From positions 1 to 43,146 of the forward strand of contig JAEEOM010000193.1 in NCBI GenBank assembly GCA_016284265.1: a stretch of 43,146 bases of DNA. The letters are read 5' to 3'. This DNA is from Bacteroidales bacterium. Lineage in GTDB: Bacteria; Bacteroidota; Bacteroidia; Bacteroidales; UBA932. Positions 30,489 through 37,998 of the stretch are shown here, piece by piece. Under the pieces are notes generated by a model. The model was not told the origin of the DNA. It was given only the letters and a program-made list of their open reading frames with translations, and did no database searches. A program made the position numbers and the translations under genes. Numbering within the stretch: position 1 is the first letter of the stretch; each line of letters begins with the position of its first letter.

Positions 30489-33400
30489 ATGCGTTTTGCC
30501 GAATACAAGAAGCTGGACCTGGTGGCTGTCAACCAGGAAATCCGCGAAAAGTGGGAGAAGGAAGACACTTTCCGACAGGTCTTGAAGATGGGGGAAGGAG
30601 CCCCGGAATTCATCTTTTTCGAAGGTCCGCCGTCCGCCAACGGCATGCCGGGTATCCACCATGTGATGGCCCGCTCCATCAAGGACGCTGTCTGCCGTTT
30701 CAAGACGCAGACCGGATTCCATGTGGAGCGCAAAGCCGGTTGGGATACGCATGGTCTGCCGGTCGAGTTGGGTGTCGAGAAGAAACTCGGTATCACCAAG
30801 GCTGACATCGGCAGCAAGATCTCCGTAGCCGAATACAATGCCACCTGCCGTAAGGAGGTGATGAAATATACGAAGGAGTGGGCCTCGCTGACCGAACGGA
30901 TCGGTTATTGGGTGGATATGGACGATCCTTATATCACCTATGACAACCGTTATATCGAAACACTGTGGTACCTGCTGAAGAAGATCTACGACAAAGGGCT
31001 TCTCTACAAGGGATTCACCATTCAGCCCTATTCTCCGACCGACGGCACGGGCCTCAGCTCGCATGAGCTTAACCAGCCGGGCTGCTACAAGGATGTCTCG
31101 GACACGACTGCCACGGCGCAGTTCGAGGTCATCCGCGATGCGGTTTCGGAGAAACTCTTTGAGGACGGCTTGCCGCTCTATGCCCTGGCCTGGACCACGA
31201 CGCCCTGGACACTGCCTTCCAATACGGCGCTCTGTCTGGGTCCGAACATCGACTATGTCCGCGTACAATCGTTCAATCCTTATACGGGAGAACCGACCGT
31301 CTATCTGCTTGCAAAGGCACTTGTCGGTACCTGGTTCAGTGCCAAGGCTGCCGAACTGCCGTTGGAAAGCTATCAGAAAGGCGACAAACTGGTACCGTGG
31401 CGCCTGCTGGACGGGGTCTTCAAAGGGACTGAACTGGCTGGCATCCGCTACAAGCAGCTGATTCCGTGGTTCAAACCCGATGGCGATGCGTTCCGCTTCA
31501 TTCTGGGCGATTATGTGACGACCGAGGACGGTACGGGTATCGTGCACATTGCGCCGACCTTCGGCGCCGATGACAAGCGCGTGGCGGCCGCAGCTGGCAT
31601 CGTGGGAATCCTGCCCATCGACAAGGACGGCAATCCGCAGGCCCAGGTGGACCGTCAGGGCCGCTTCTGCCGGATTGAAGACCTCGATCCCGACTATGTA
31701 AAGACGCACGTTGACGCTTCTTATGCTGAATTTGCCGGACGCTATGTCAAGGCGGGCTACAAGCAATACTTTGAACATGTGGAAGAAGAGGGGACGCTTG
31801 ACATCGACTTGTGCGTGATGATGAAGGCCGACGGACGTGCCTTCAAAGTGCAGAAGCACGTGCACAGCTACCCGCACAGCTGGCGTACTGACCTGCCTGT
31901 TCTCTATTACCCGCTTGACTCCTGGTTCATCCGGGCTACGGCCGTGAAAGACGAGATGGTGGAACTGAACCAGCAGATTACCTGGAAGCCGGCTTCTACC
32001 GGAACCGGCCGCTTCGGCCAGTGGCTCGAGAACATCCAGGACTGGAACCTGAGCCGCAGCCGTTTCTGGGGGACTCCGCTGCCGATCTGGCGGACCGAAG
32101 ACGGCAAGGAGGAGAAGTGCATCGGCTCGGCCGCGGAACTCTACGCTGAGATTGAAAAAGCCGTCGCTGCCGGTATCATGCCGGTCAATCCGATGAAAGA
32201 AAAGGGCTTCGATCCGGCCGATCCGAGTCTTGAAAACTATAACCGCATAGACCTGCACCGACCGTATATGGACCAGGTCTTCCTGGTGTCGCCTTCCGGC
32301 CGCAAGATGGTGCGCGAGAGCGACTTGATCGACGTATGGTTCGACTCGGGCGCTATGCCGTATGCCCAGGAGGGCCTGCGGAACCTGGGAAGTCCCAGGT
32401 TTGGCGCCACCGCCGATTTCATCGCAGAAGGCGTCGACCAGACGCGCGGCTGGTTCTACACACTCCACGCCATCCACACGATGGTCAGCGGCACGCCGGC
32501 TTTCAAGCGCGTAATCTCCAACGGCCTCGTGCTCGACAAGGCAGGCAACAAGATGAGCAAACGCCTGGGCAACGCCGTGGACCCGTTCAAGGCCCTCGAT
32601 ACCTACGGCGCCGATGCGCTTCGCTGGTACATGCTTACCAACGCCGAACCGTGGGACAACCTCAAGTTCGATGAGGGAGGTGTGGAGGAAGTCCGCCGGA
32701 AGTTCTTCGGGACGCTCTACAATACCTATGCGTTCCTGGCCCTGTATGCCAACATCGACGGTTGGTCGCCGGAGGGTGCAGCCAGGCATGATGCCGACCG
32801 CCTTTCCCGGCTTGACCGGGGAGCTCTCCCCGAAATCGACCGATGGATCATTTCCCGTCTCAACTCGCTCATTCGCGACGTGCGGGCCGCTTACGAGGAT
32901 TATGACATCAAGACAGCCGGCCGCCTGATCGAGAGTTTTGTCTGCGACGACCTTTCCAACTGGTACGTCCATCTGAACCGGAAACGTTACTGGGCCGGTG
33001 AGATGACGGCCGACAAGCAGGCCGCTTACGAGACCCTTTATACGTCCCTGCATGACGTCGCCGTGCTGATGGCCCCGATCGCCCCGTTCTTCGCCGACCG
33101 CCTCTGGCTCGATCTGACGGCTCCCTGTGAATGTGGCGAAGGTCCTGCCTCTGTCCATTTTGTCCAGATGCCCTCCGCCGGCCTTTCCTGGATCGATCCG
33201 GATTTGGAGGAACGCATGAGCCTGGCTCAGACAGCCACTTCGATGGTGCTCGCCCTTCGCAAGAAAGTAGGCATCCCGGTGCGTCAGCCGCTGAAGAAAA
33301 TGCTGGTGCCGGTCATCTCCGAACAGGTCCGCTCCCGCCTCTCTGCTGTCAAGGACTTGATCCTGACTGAAGTGAATGTCAAGGAACTGGAATTCGTGGA

Positions 33401-33956
33401 GAATACCGAAGGGATCATGACCAAGAGGATCAAGCCGAACTTCAAGACGCTTGGCAAAGTGTACGGTCCGCGGATGAAAGAGATCGCCGCCGCCTTGACA
33501 GCGCTCAGCCAGTCCGTGATTTCCGAAATCCAGCGTGCCGAGACGGAAGGTGTGGCGTACACCCTTTCCCTGCCGGGTGGCGATGTGGTCCTCAATCCGG
33601 GCGACTGCCAGATCTCGTCAGAAGACATGCCGGGCTGGCTCGTGGCTTCGCAGGGCGCACTGACCGTCGCACTGGACGTGGAACTGACTCCCGAACTCCG
33701 TCAGGAAGGTCTGGCACGCGAATTGGTTAACCGCATCCAGAATCTCCGCAAGGCATCCGGCTTCGAAGTGACCGACCGCATCGAGGTGACCATCGCGTCG
33801 AATCAGGCCCTTCAGGAGGCGCTGGAGCGCTTTGGACCCTATGTTTGCGCCCAAACCCTGGCCCGGGAAATCCGTTTTGCAGAGCATCCGGAAGGAGCCG
33901 TTGACGTGGAGTGGGAAGAGGGGACACTTGCAATTGCTGTTGTGAGATTGAAATAA
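30489..33956 (+). CDS. ileS: Isoleucyl-tRNA synthetase, type 2
   Basis: 1155 residues. The HIGH-like motif is GPPSANGMPGIHH (46-58) and the KMSKS-like motif is KMSKR (688-692). The editing (CP1) domain lies between them (about 190-420, TTPWTLPSNTAL). The C-terminal part is the anticodon-binding domain with the extended tail seen in eukaryotic-like enzymes. PGIHH in place of HIGH, KMSKR and the length are features of type-2 IleRS (IleS2), a class known for intrinsic tolerance to mupirocin. It charges tRNA-Ile in the cytoplasm and leads a likely operon with the DksA-like gene and lspA. Confidence 0.96.
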   Translation: MRFAEYKKLDLVAVNQEIREKWEKEDTFRQVLKMGEGAPEFIFFEGPPSANGMPGIHHVMARSIKDAVCRFKTQTGFHVERKAGWDTHGLPVELGVEKKLGITKADIGSKISVAEYNATCRKEVMKYTKEWASLTERIGYWVDMDDPYITYDNRYIETLWYLLKKIYDKGLLYKGFTIQPYSPTDGTGLSSHELNQPGCYKDVSDTTATAQFEVIRDAVSEKLFEDGLPLYALAWTTTPWTLPSNTALCLGPNIDYVRVQSFNPYTGEPTVYLLAKALVGTWFSAKAAELPLESYQKGDKLVPWRLLDGVFKGTELAGIRYKQLIPWFKPDGDAFRFILGDYVTTEDGTGIVHIAPTFGADDKRVAAAAGIVGILPIDKDGNPQAQVDRQGRFCRIEDLDPDYVKTHVDASYAEFAGRYVKAGYKQYFEHVEEEGTLDIDLCVMMKADGRAFKVQKHVHSYPHSWRTDLPVLYYPLDSWFIRATAVKDEMVELNQQITWKPASTGTGRFGQWLENIQDWNLSRSRFWGTPLPIWRTEDGKEEKCIGSAAELYAEIEKAVAAGIMPVNPMKEKGFDPADPSLENYNRIDLHRPYMDQVFLVSPSGRKMVRESDLIDVWFDSGAMPYAQEGLRNLGSPRFGATADFIAEGVDQTRGWFYTLHAIHTMVSGTPAFKRVISNGLVLDKAGNKMSKRLGNAVDPFKALDTYGADALRWYMLTNAEPWDNLKFDEGGVEEVRRKFFGTLYNTYAFLALYANIDGWSPEGAARHDADRLSRLDRGALPEIDRWIISRLNSLIRDVRAAYEDYDIKTAGRLIESFVCDDLSNWYVHLNRKRYWAGEMTADKQAAYETLYTSLHDVAVLMAPIAPFFADRLWLDLTAPCECGEGPASVHFVQMPSAGLSWIDPDLEERMSLAQTATSMVLALRKKVGIPVRQPLKKMLVPVISEQVRSRLSAVKDLILTEVNVKELEFVENTEGIMTKRIKPNFKTLGKVYGPRMKEIAAALTALSQSVISEIQRAETEGVAYTLSLPGGDVVLNPGDCQISSEDMPGWLVASQGALTVALDVELTPELRQEGLARELVNRIQNLRKASGFEVTDRIEVTIASNQALQEALERFGPYVCAQTLAREIRFAEHPEGAVDVEWEEGTLAIAVVRLK

Positions 33957-33962
33957 ATCAGT

Positions 33963-33970
33963 TATATTTG
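33963..33970 (+). promoter_or_regulatory. -7 box for the DksA-like gene and lspA
   Basis: TATATTTG is a full match, 6 nt after the ileS stop and 24 nt before the ATG at 33995. It allows expression independent of ileS. Confidence 0.65.
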
Positions 33971-33994
33971 AATGTTAGATTAAACCTGATAGAT

Positions 33995-34390
33995 ATGGAA
34001 CAGAAGAAAGAAGAACCCGTAGAAAAGGTTCGTTACAGTGACGAGGAACTTCAAGAGTTCAAGGAACTGATCCTGCAGAAGCTCGAGAAGGCCCGGAAGG
34101 ACTACAACATGCTTCAGTCCCAGATCGACCATAGCAGCAGCAACGACACGGAAGATACCTCCCCGTCGTTCAAGGTACTCGAGGAAGGATCCGCCTCCCA
34201 GGCCAAGGAAGAGGCGAGCCAGTTGGCAGCGCGTCAGTATAAGTTCATCCAGAACCTGGAGGCTGCGCTTGTCCGTATCGAGAACAAGACCTATGGCGTC
34301 TGCCGGGTGACGGGAAAACTGATTCCGAAGGAGCGCTTGAGACTCGTTCCGCATGCGACGCTCAGTGTTGAGGCGAAGAACAGCAGATAA
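33995..34390 (+). CDS. TraR/DksA-like protein with a degenerate zinc site
   Basis: 131 residues, start MEQKKEEPVEKV at 33995 chosen by family length (an in-frame extension to 33911 overlaps ileS). An N-terminal charged coiled-coil (about 18-95) is followed by IENKTYGVCRVTGKLIPKER and LRLVPHATLSVEAK. DksA proteins bind zinc with four Cys. Here only one Cys (YGVC) is left and CxxC has become CRVTG, as is common in the Bacteroidota subfamily. It probably still binds the RNA polymerase secondary channel. Whether it responds to ppGpp is unknown. lspA follows after 3 bp. Confidence 0.9.
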   Translation: MEQKKEEPVEKVRYSDEELQEFKELILQKLEKARKDYNMLQSQIDHSSSNDTEDTSPSFKVLEEGSASQAKEEASQLAARQYKFIQNLEAALVRIENKTYGVCRVTGKLIPKERLRLVPHATLSVEAKNSR

Positions 34391-34393
34391 CCG

Positions 34394-34993
34394 ATGAAAG
34401 TCTCCAAGGGCACACGGATCACGATCCTTGTCGTTCTACTGCTGATCATTGACCAGGTTGTCAAAATCCTGGTCAAGATGAACATGACCCTGGGTCAAAG
34501 CATTCCTGTTTTCGGCAAGTGGTTCCAGATCCTCTTCATCGAGAACAACGGCATGGCTTTCGGCCTGCAGTTCGGGGAAGGGTGGGGCAAGCTGGCGCTC
34601 AGCCTCTGTCGGCTGGTGCTGATTGTCCTGATCATCATTTATGTGCGCAAGCTGCTGAAAAAGCCTGATACGCCGAATGGCGTACTGGTCGGCCTGGCTG
34701 CCATCCTCTGCGGTGCCATCGGCAACATGATCGATTCGATGTTTTATGGCCTGATTTTCGACTATGCGCCGTTCTTGTATGGCAAAGTGGTGGACATGCT
34801 CTATTTCCCGCTGATTGACACCACGCTCCCGGCGAATTTCCCGATTTGGGGCGGTCGGCACATCATTTTCTTCCGGCCGATCTTCAATATTGCCGACAGT
34901 TGCATTACTTGCGGTGCCATCTATCTGTTGATTTTTCAATGGAAGTTTTTCGCCCGGAGTGAAAGCGCAAAGGAGAAGATGCCGGCCAATTGA
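34394..34993 (+). CDS. lspA: Lipoprotein signal peptidase II
   Basis: 199 residues, four transmembrane helices. The aspartic-protease catalytic pair is D114 in GAIGNMIDSMFYG and D168 in FNIADSCITCG. NNGMAFGLQF is the conserved first-loop box. It cleaves lipoprotein precursors after lipidation at the lipobox Cys, so it would mature the lipoproteins seen in this window (for example those at 1-1086 and 22743). At 199 residues, with about 30 extra between the helices carrying the two Asp, it is the longer Bacteroidota form. Confidence 0.96.
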   Translation: MKVSKGTRITILVVLLLIIDQVVKILVKMNMTLGQSIPVFGKWFQILFIENNGMAFGLQFGEGWGKLALSLCRLVLIVLIIIYVRKLLKKPDTPNGVLVGLAAILCGAIGNMIDSMFYGLIFDYAPFLYGKVVDMLYFPLIDTTLPANFPIWGGRHIIFFRPIFNIADSCITCGAIYLLIFQWKFFARSESAKEKMPAN

Positions 34994-35002
34994 TTATTTT
35001 AT

Positions 35003-35010
35003 TACCTTTG
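35003..35010 (+). promoter_or_regulatory. -7 box for tRNA-Ser
   Basis: TACCTTTG is a full match and ends 8 nt before the first base of the tRNA, so the 5' leader would be only a few nt. Confidence 0.7.
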
Positions 35011-35018
35011 CAACCCCA

Positions 35019-35103
35019 GGAAGGTTGGCCGAGTGGTCTATGGCGGCAGTCTTGAAAACTGTTAGGCGGTAACGCCTCAGGGGTTCGAATCCCTTACCTT
35101 CCG
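35019..35103 (+). tRNA. tRNA-Ser (anticodon UGA)
   Basis: The cloverleaf folds completely. Acceptor GGAAGGT pairs with ACCTTCC and the discriminator is G103. The anticodon stem GCAGT/ACTGT holds loop CTTGAAA with anticodon TGA, reading UCA (and likely UCG by wobble). The variable arm (AGGCG-GTAA-CGCCT) is long, as in all serine tRNAs. T-loop is TTCGAAT. CCA is not encoded. The next bases start a 32-bp hairpin that includes the discriminator base. Confidence 0.97.
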
Positions 35104-35168
35104 CTAAAGTGGTAAAAGAAGAAGGCAAACGAGTCCACTCGCTTGCCTTCTTCTTTTACCACTTTAGC
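35103..35168 (+). repeat. Near-perfect 32-bp inverted repeat overlapping the tRNA 3' end
   Basis: Left arm 35103-35134 (GCTAAAGTGGTAAAAG and on) pairs with right arm 35137-35168, with one mismatch (A129 opposite C142) and a centre of 2 nt. The left arm begins at the tRNA discriminator. It could be a terminator or a 3' processing barrier, or the footprint of a small element. A frame reading MVKEEGKRVHS passes through it but has no sign of being a gene. Confidence 0.75.
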
Positions 35169-35189
35169 ATAGCCCCGCGCAGCGGGGCA

Positions 35190-35352
35190 GGGATGTCGCG
35201 TGCAGCGCGACAATCCCGGAAGGTAAGGCTTTGCCACTGGGATGTCGCGCTTAGCGCGACAATCCCGGAAGGTAAGGGACTTTGCACTGGGATGTCGCGC
35301 TTAGCGCGACAATCCCGGAAGGTAAGGCTTTGCCACTGGGATGTCGCGCTTA
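35190..35352 (+). repeat. Tandem 49-50 bp palindromic repeats ending at a stop codon
   Basis: Three full units start at 35190, 35239 and 35289, and a fourth is cut at 35338-35352. Each holds GGGATGTCGCGC, a 3-nt centre and GCGCGACAATCCC, a 12-bp stem with one bulge, then GGAAGGTAAGG(C/G). The truncated unit ends at the TAA of the receptor gene (35350-35352). Reading the other strand, unit 2 holds 14 nt identical to the 3' end of tRNA-Ser (TCCCTTACCTTCCG), the other units 12 nt. No variable spacers are present, so this is not CRISPR. The rest of the gap, around 35170-35189, is a short CCCCGC/GCGGGG hairpin. Confidence 0.85.
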
Positions 35353-37755
35353 CATACGAGCCTTTTCGTCGGCGCCGGCGCCGGTACCGCGATATTTGCT
35401 TTGGGAGGCGTTGAACTGATAGCGGAGAGACAGCTTGACCCGCTGCGTATCCATCAGGTTGGTCTGAACGATGGTATGACTGCCGAAATCAGAGTTTACG
35501 TCGTAGTGTGCAGTCCCGGTCAGGTCGCTGCCTTCCAGACGAAGAACCAGGGAACCGTCTTTCAGGAGCGTTTTCTGGATGGCCGCCGTCAGGTCGAAAT
35601 ACACATTCCGCATGTACATGTTCTGCGTATAGCCCCGGGTCTGCAGCAACCCGCCCAGTTCGAACTGCCAGCCGCCCTTGACGGTAAAGGTATTGAGCAG
35701 CTGTCCGAAAAAGATCGGTTTGCCATTGAACTGCGTGACCCGGAAACCGGATGTTTCGCGAGGATCGGGTGCGTGGATGGTCAGCCACTGCGGAATGACA
35801 CCCAACGTATAGTTCATCGTCCATTTTCCGACAGTGGGCGTGAGGTTTACGAATGCCGTCATCTGCCGGAACGGCGTCTCGATGTTGCGGGGCTTGACCA
35901 GTACGACACCTTCATCGCCATAAGGAGACGACCAGGTCATGATGGCATCGTTCGTGCGCGAATAGTTAACCATGAAGGTCACGAACTTCCAGACGGCCGT
36001 CACGCTGAAATTGTGTGAAAGCTCCGGCTGAAGCTGGGCGTTGCCGCTCTGCCAGATGTAGCGGCTGTTGTACCGGATGGCTCCCGACAGGTTGGCATAG
36101 TTGGGCCGTCGTGTCTTGGCACTGTAGTTAAGCATCAATTGCACAGGGCCGAAAGCGTTCGCATAGGAGAAGGTCGGGAACCAGTTGCCGTAGGAACGGT
36201 TCAGGTCGGCAGAATGGTTTTGCGCATCTTCATACGTGTAATTGACGTGTTCATACCGTACCCCGGTGCTGAACTGGCCCGCCTGGGGGAGATAGAATGC
36301 GTACGAGGCGAAGCCGGCGTAGTTGTCTTCCGTCACTTTGGCCGAAGAGGCCGGGATGGCGATGCCGGAAATGGTATATTCGTCGCTGCGGCGCGTGAAC
36401 GTCTCTTCTGTACCCACTTGCAGTTGGCCCCTCCAGACGGGGTAGGAGAGAACGGCCTTGGCGGCGTACATCCGGGCATCGTTCCGGCTGTCGCTCTCGA
36501 TCCTGGCATCGTGGGTCATGGAGCTGGACTCCTGCGACAGGGAGGACGAGGAGAAATCCGTGCCGTAATAGTCGAGGTTCACGTCGATACCGAGTTTCTC
36601 GCCGACAAGTCCGTTGTAATAGACATTGGCTCCCAGGTTATAGGGCCTATGGTCACCCAGGACATCATCGGAAGTCGTCGTCAGCTTATCGACCAGCGTA
36701 CCGTTCTCGAAGACATTGTCGTTCACGACCGTATGCACGTCGTAGGCCAGATTCGTCCCCCATTCGACCTTGCCGCCCAGGAAGTGGTTGTCGGCCATCT
36801 GCCAGTTGACTCCGGCATTGCCGTACAGGCTCTGTCCAAAGTATTCATTCAGGAGATCTCCTTTGTTTTCGAACAGCCACTCCTCACCGGCAGCCGTCTT
36901 TCCGAAGGTGGCCTTCTCGATGTTACTGATCTGGCGGGAAGAATTGTGCTGGTAGTTGATACCGGCAAAAAGATCGACGCCGCCCGTACGGTAATTGATG
37001 TTCACGGCACCGAAGGGATCATTGCCAGGCATCCAGCGAAGCGATTGGGCATCAGAAGCGTTGAGATTGAAACCGAAACCGTCGCCCTGCCGGCGGACGG
37101 TTTTGATGCGCACCACGGCCCGCACGGTGGCGTCATACTGCGCGCCGGGATTCGTAATGACCTCGATGTTCTGGATTTCATTGCTCTGCAGGCGCTCGAG
37201 TTCCGAGGCGTCCGTCACCTTCCTGCCGTTTATATATACGAGCGGAGCCCCTTTGCCGATGACTTCCAGGCCGTTCTGTCCCTTGATGAGACCGGGCGTC
37301 TTGGCAAGTACGTCGTTGGCTGAACCCACGTGCTCCAATACGGAACCGTGGACGTTGGTCTGCAGACCTTCTCCTGTCAGTTTGGTTTTGGGCATTACGG
37401 CCTGGACCATGGCACCTTCCAGCAACTGTGCATCTTCTTCGAGACGGATTGCCGGAAGCTCCAGCCCTTGCGCCGTAAGCTGTACCGGGCAGCGCGCATC
37501 CTTGTAACCGATCAGCGATACGCCAAGTACGTATTCGCCAGGCACAGCCTTCAGTGTAAACTGACCCGCTTCATCCGAGGAAGAACCGGTAACGATCGTC
37601 CCGTCCGCTCCAGTCAGATAGACCGTCGCAAATTCCAACGGGGCACCAGCAGCATCCGTGACCGAGCCTTTGATCATCCCCTCAGTCTGTCGGGCTGCGA
37701 AGAGGGGAGTGAGGCTGAGAAGACATCCTAAAACAATATAAACCAGTCGTTTCAT
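35350..37755 (-). CDS. Outer-membrane beta-barrel receptor (OMP_b-brl_3 / TonB-receptor-like)
   Basis: 801 residues with a Sec signal peptide (MKRLVYIVLGCLLSLTPLFA). Residues 24-105 are a carboxypeptidase-regulatory-like domain (IKGSVTDAAGAPLEFATVYL, GEYVLGVSLIGY). A plug-like domain follows (LEHVGSANDVLAKTPGLI, VYINGRKVTDASELERLQS and IEVITNPGAQYDA). From about 230 there are many antiparallel strands, closed by LSLRYQFN and a tail KYRGTGAGADEKARM common in the family. No SusD partner or sugar enzyme is adjacent, so the substrate is unknown. Iron, a peptide or another small ligand is possible. It is divergent from a YncE-like propeller. Its stop codon lies in the repeat array. Confidence 0.9.
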   Translation of the reverse strand: MKRLVYIVLGCLLSLTPLFAARQTEGMIKGSVTDAAGAPLEFATVYLTGADGTIVTGSSSDEAGQFTLKAVPGEYVLGVSLIGYKDARCPVQLTAQGLELPAIRLEEDAQLLEGAMVQAVMPKTKLTGEGLQTNVHGSVLEHVGSANDVLAKTPGLIKGQNGLEVIGKGAPLVYINGRKVTDASELERLQSNEIQNIEVITNPGAQYDATVRAVVRIKTVRRQGDGFGFNLNASDAQSLRWMPGNDPFGAVNINYRTGGVDLFAGINYQHNSSRQISNIEKATFGKTAAGEEWLFENKGDLLNEYFGQSLYGNAGVNWQMADNHFLGGKVEWGTNLAYDVHTVVNDNVFENGTLVDKLTTTSDDVLGDHRPYNLGANVYYNGLVGEKLGIDVNLDYYGTDFSSSSLSQESSSMTHDARIESDSRNDARMYAAKAVLSYPVWRGQLQVGTEETFTRRSDEYTISGIAIPASSAKVTEDNYAGFASYAFYLPQAGQFSTGVRYEHVNYTYEDAQNHSADLNRSYGNWFPTFSYANAFGPVQLMLNYSAKTRRPNYANLSGAIRYNSRYIWQSGNAQLQPELSHNFSVTAVWKFVTFMVNYSRTNDAIMTWSSPYGDEGVVLVKPRNIETPFRQMTAFVNLTPTVGKWTMNYTLGVIPQWLTIHAPDPRETSGFRVTQFNGKPIFFGQLLNTFTVKGGWQFELGGLLQTRGYTQNMYMRNVYFDLTAAIQKTLLKDGSLVLRLEGSDLTGTAHYDVNSDFGSHTIVQTNLMDTQRVKLSLRYQFNASQSKYRGTGAGADEKARM

Positions 37756-37788
37756 AATCAAGATAGAAAAAACGTTTAAAATTTTCTG

Positions 37789-37796
37789 CAAATATA
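37789..37796 (-). promoter_or_regulatory. Proximal -7 box of the receptor gene
   Basis: TATATTTG on the minus strand is a full match, 33 nt before the ATG at 37755, in a strongly AT-rich intergenic region. Confidence 0.6.
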
Positions 37797-37885
37797 TAAA
37801 TAATTATTGAAAAACAATAAAAAATTTTCGATACTTGTCGACGCTGGCAATGTCATCCGGGCATTCGGCAGCTGTTTTCACGACG

Positions 37886-37893
37886 CAAAGATA
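37886..37893 (-). promoter_or_regulatory. Distal -7 box of the receptor gene
   Basis: TATCTTTG on the minus strand, 130 nt before the ATG. A TTTG lies 25 nt upstream inside the operator-like palindrome, so a repressor bound there would block this promoter. Confidence 0.45.
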
Positions 37894-37905
37894 TAAATAT
37901 TTATA

Positions 37906-37926
37906 GTACCTTGTATCGCAAAGTAC
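37906..37926. promoter_or_regulatory. Operator-like inverted repeat
   Basis: GTACCTTG, five bases (TATCG) and CAAAGTAC form 8-bp arms with one mismatch. The form GTACTTTG-N5-CAAAGTAC resembles PadR-type operators, but no regulator is encoded here and the protein is unknown. It sits between divergent genes. Confidence 0.45.
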
Positions 37927-37982
37927 CATTTTTTTTAGAATATTATAATTTTAAAAGTAGCGAGGTAATCAGCAGAATATCG

Positions 37983-37990
37983 TATCTTTG
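37983..37990 (+). promoter_or_regulatory. -7 box for the propeller gene
   Basis: TATCTTTG is a full match, ending 8 nt before the ATG at 37999. Confidence 0.7.
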
Positions 37991-37998
37991 CGGCACTT

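Noticed and set aside
35190-35352. CRISPR array
   Set aside because: The units are contiguous, self-palindromic and lack unique spacers; no cas genes nearby.
35109-35414. 101-codon ORF across the hairpin and repeats
   Set aside because: It is read out of inverted and tandem repeats, with no family resemblance or promoter.
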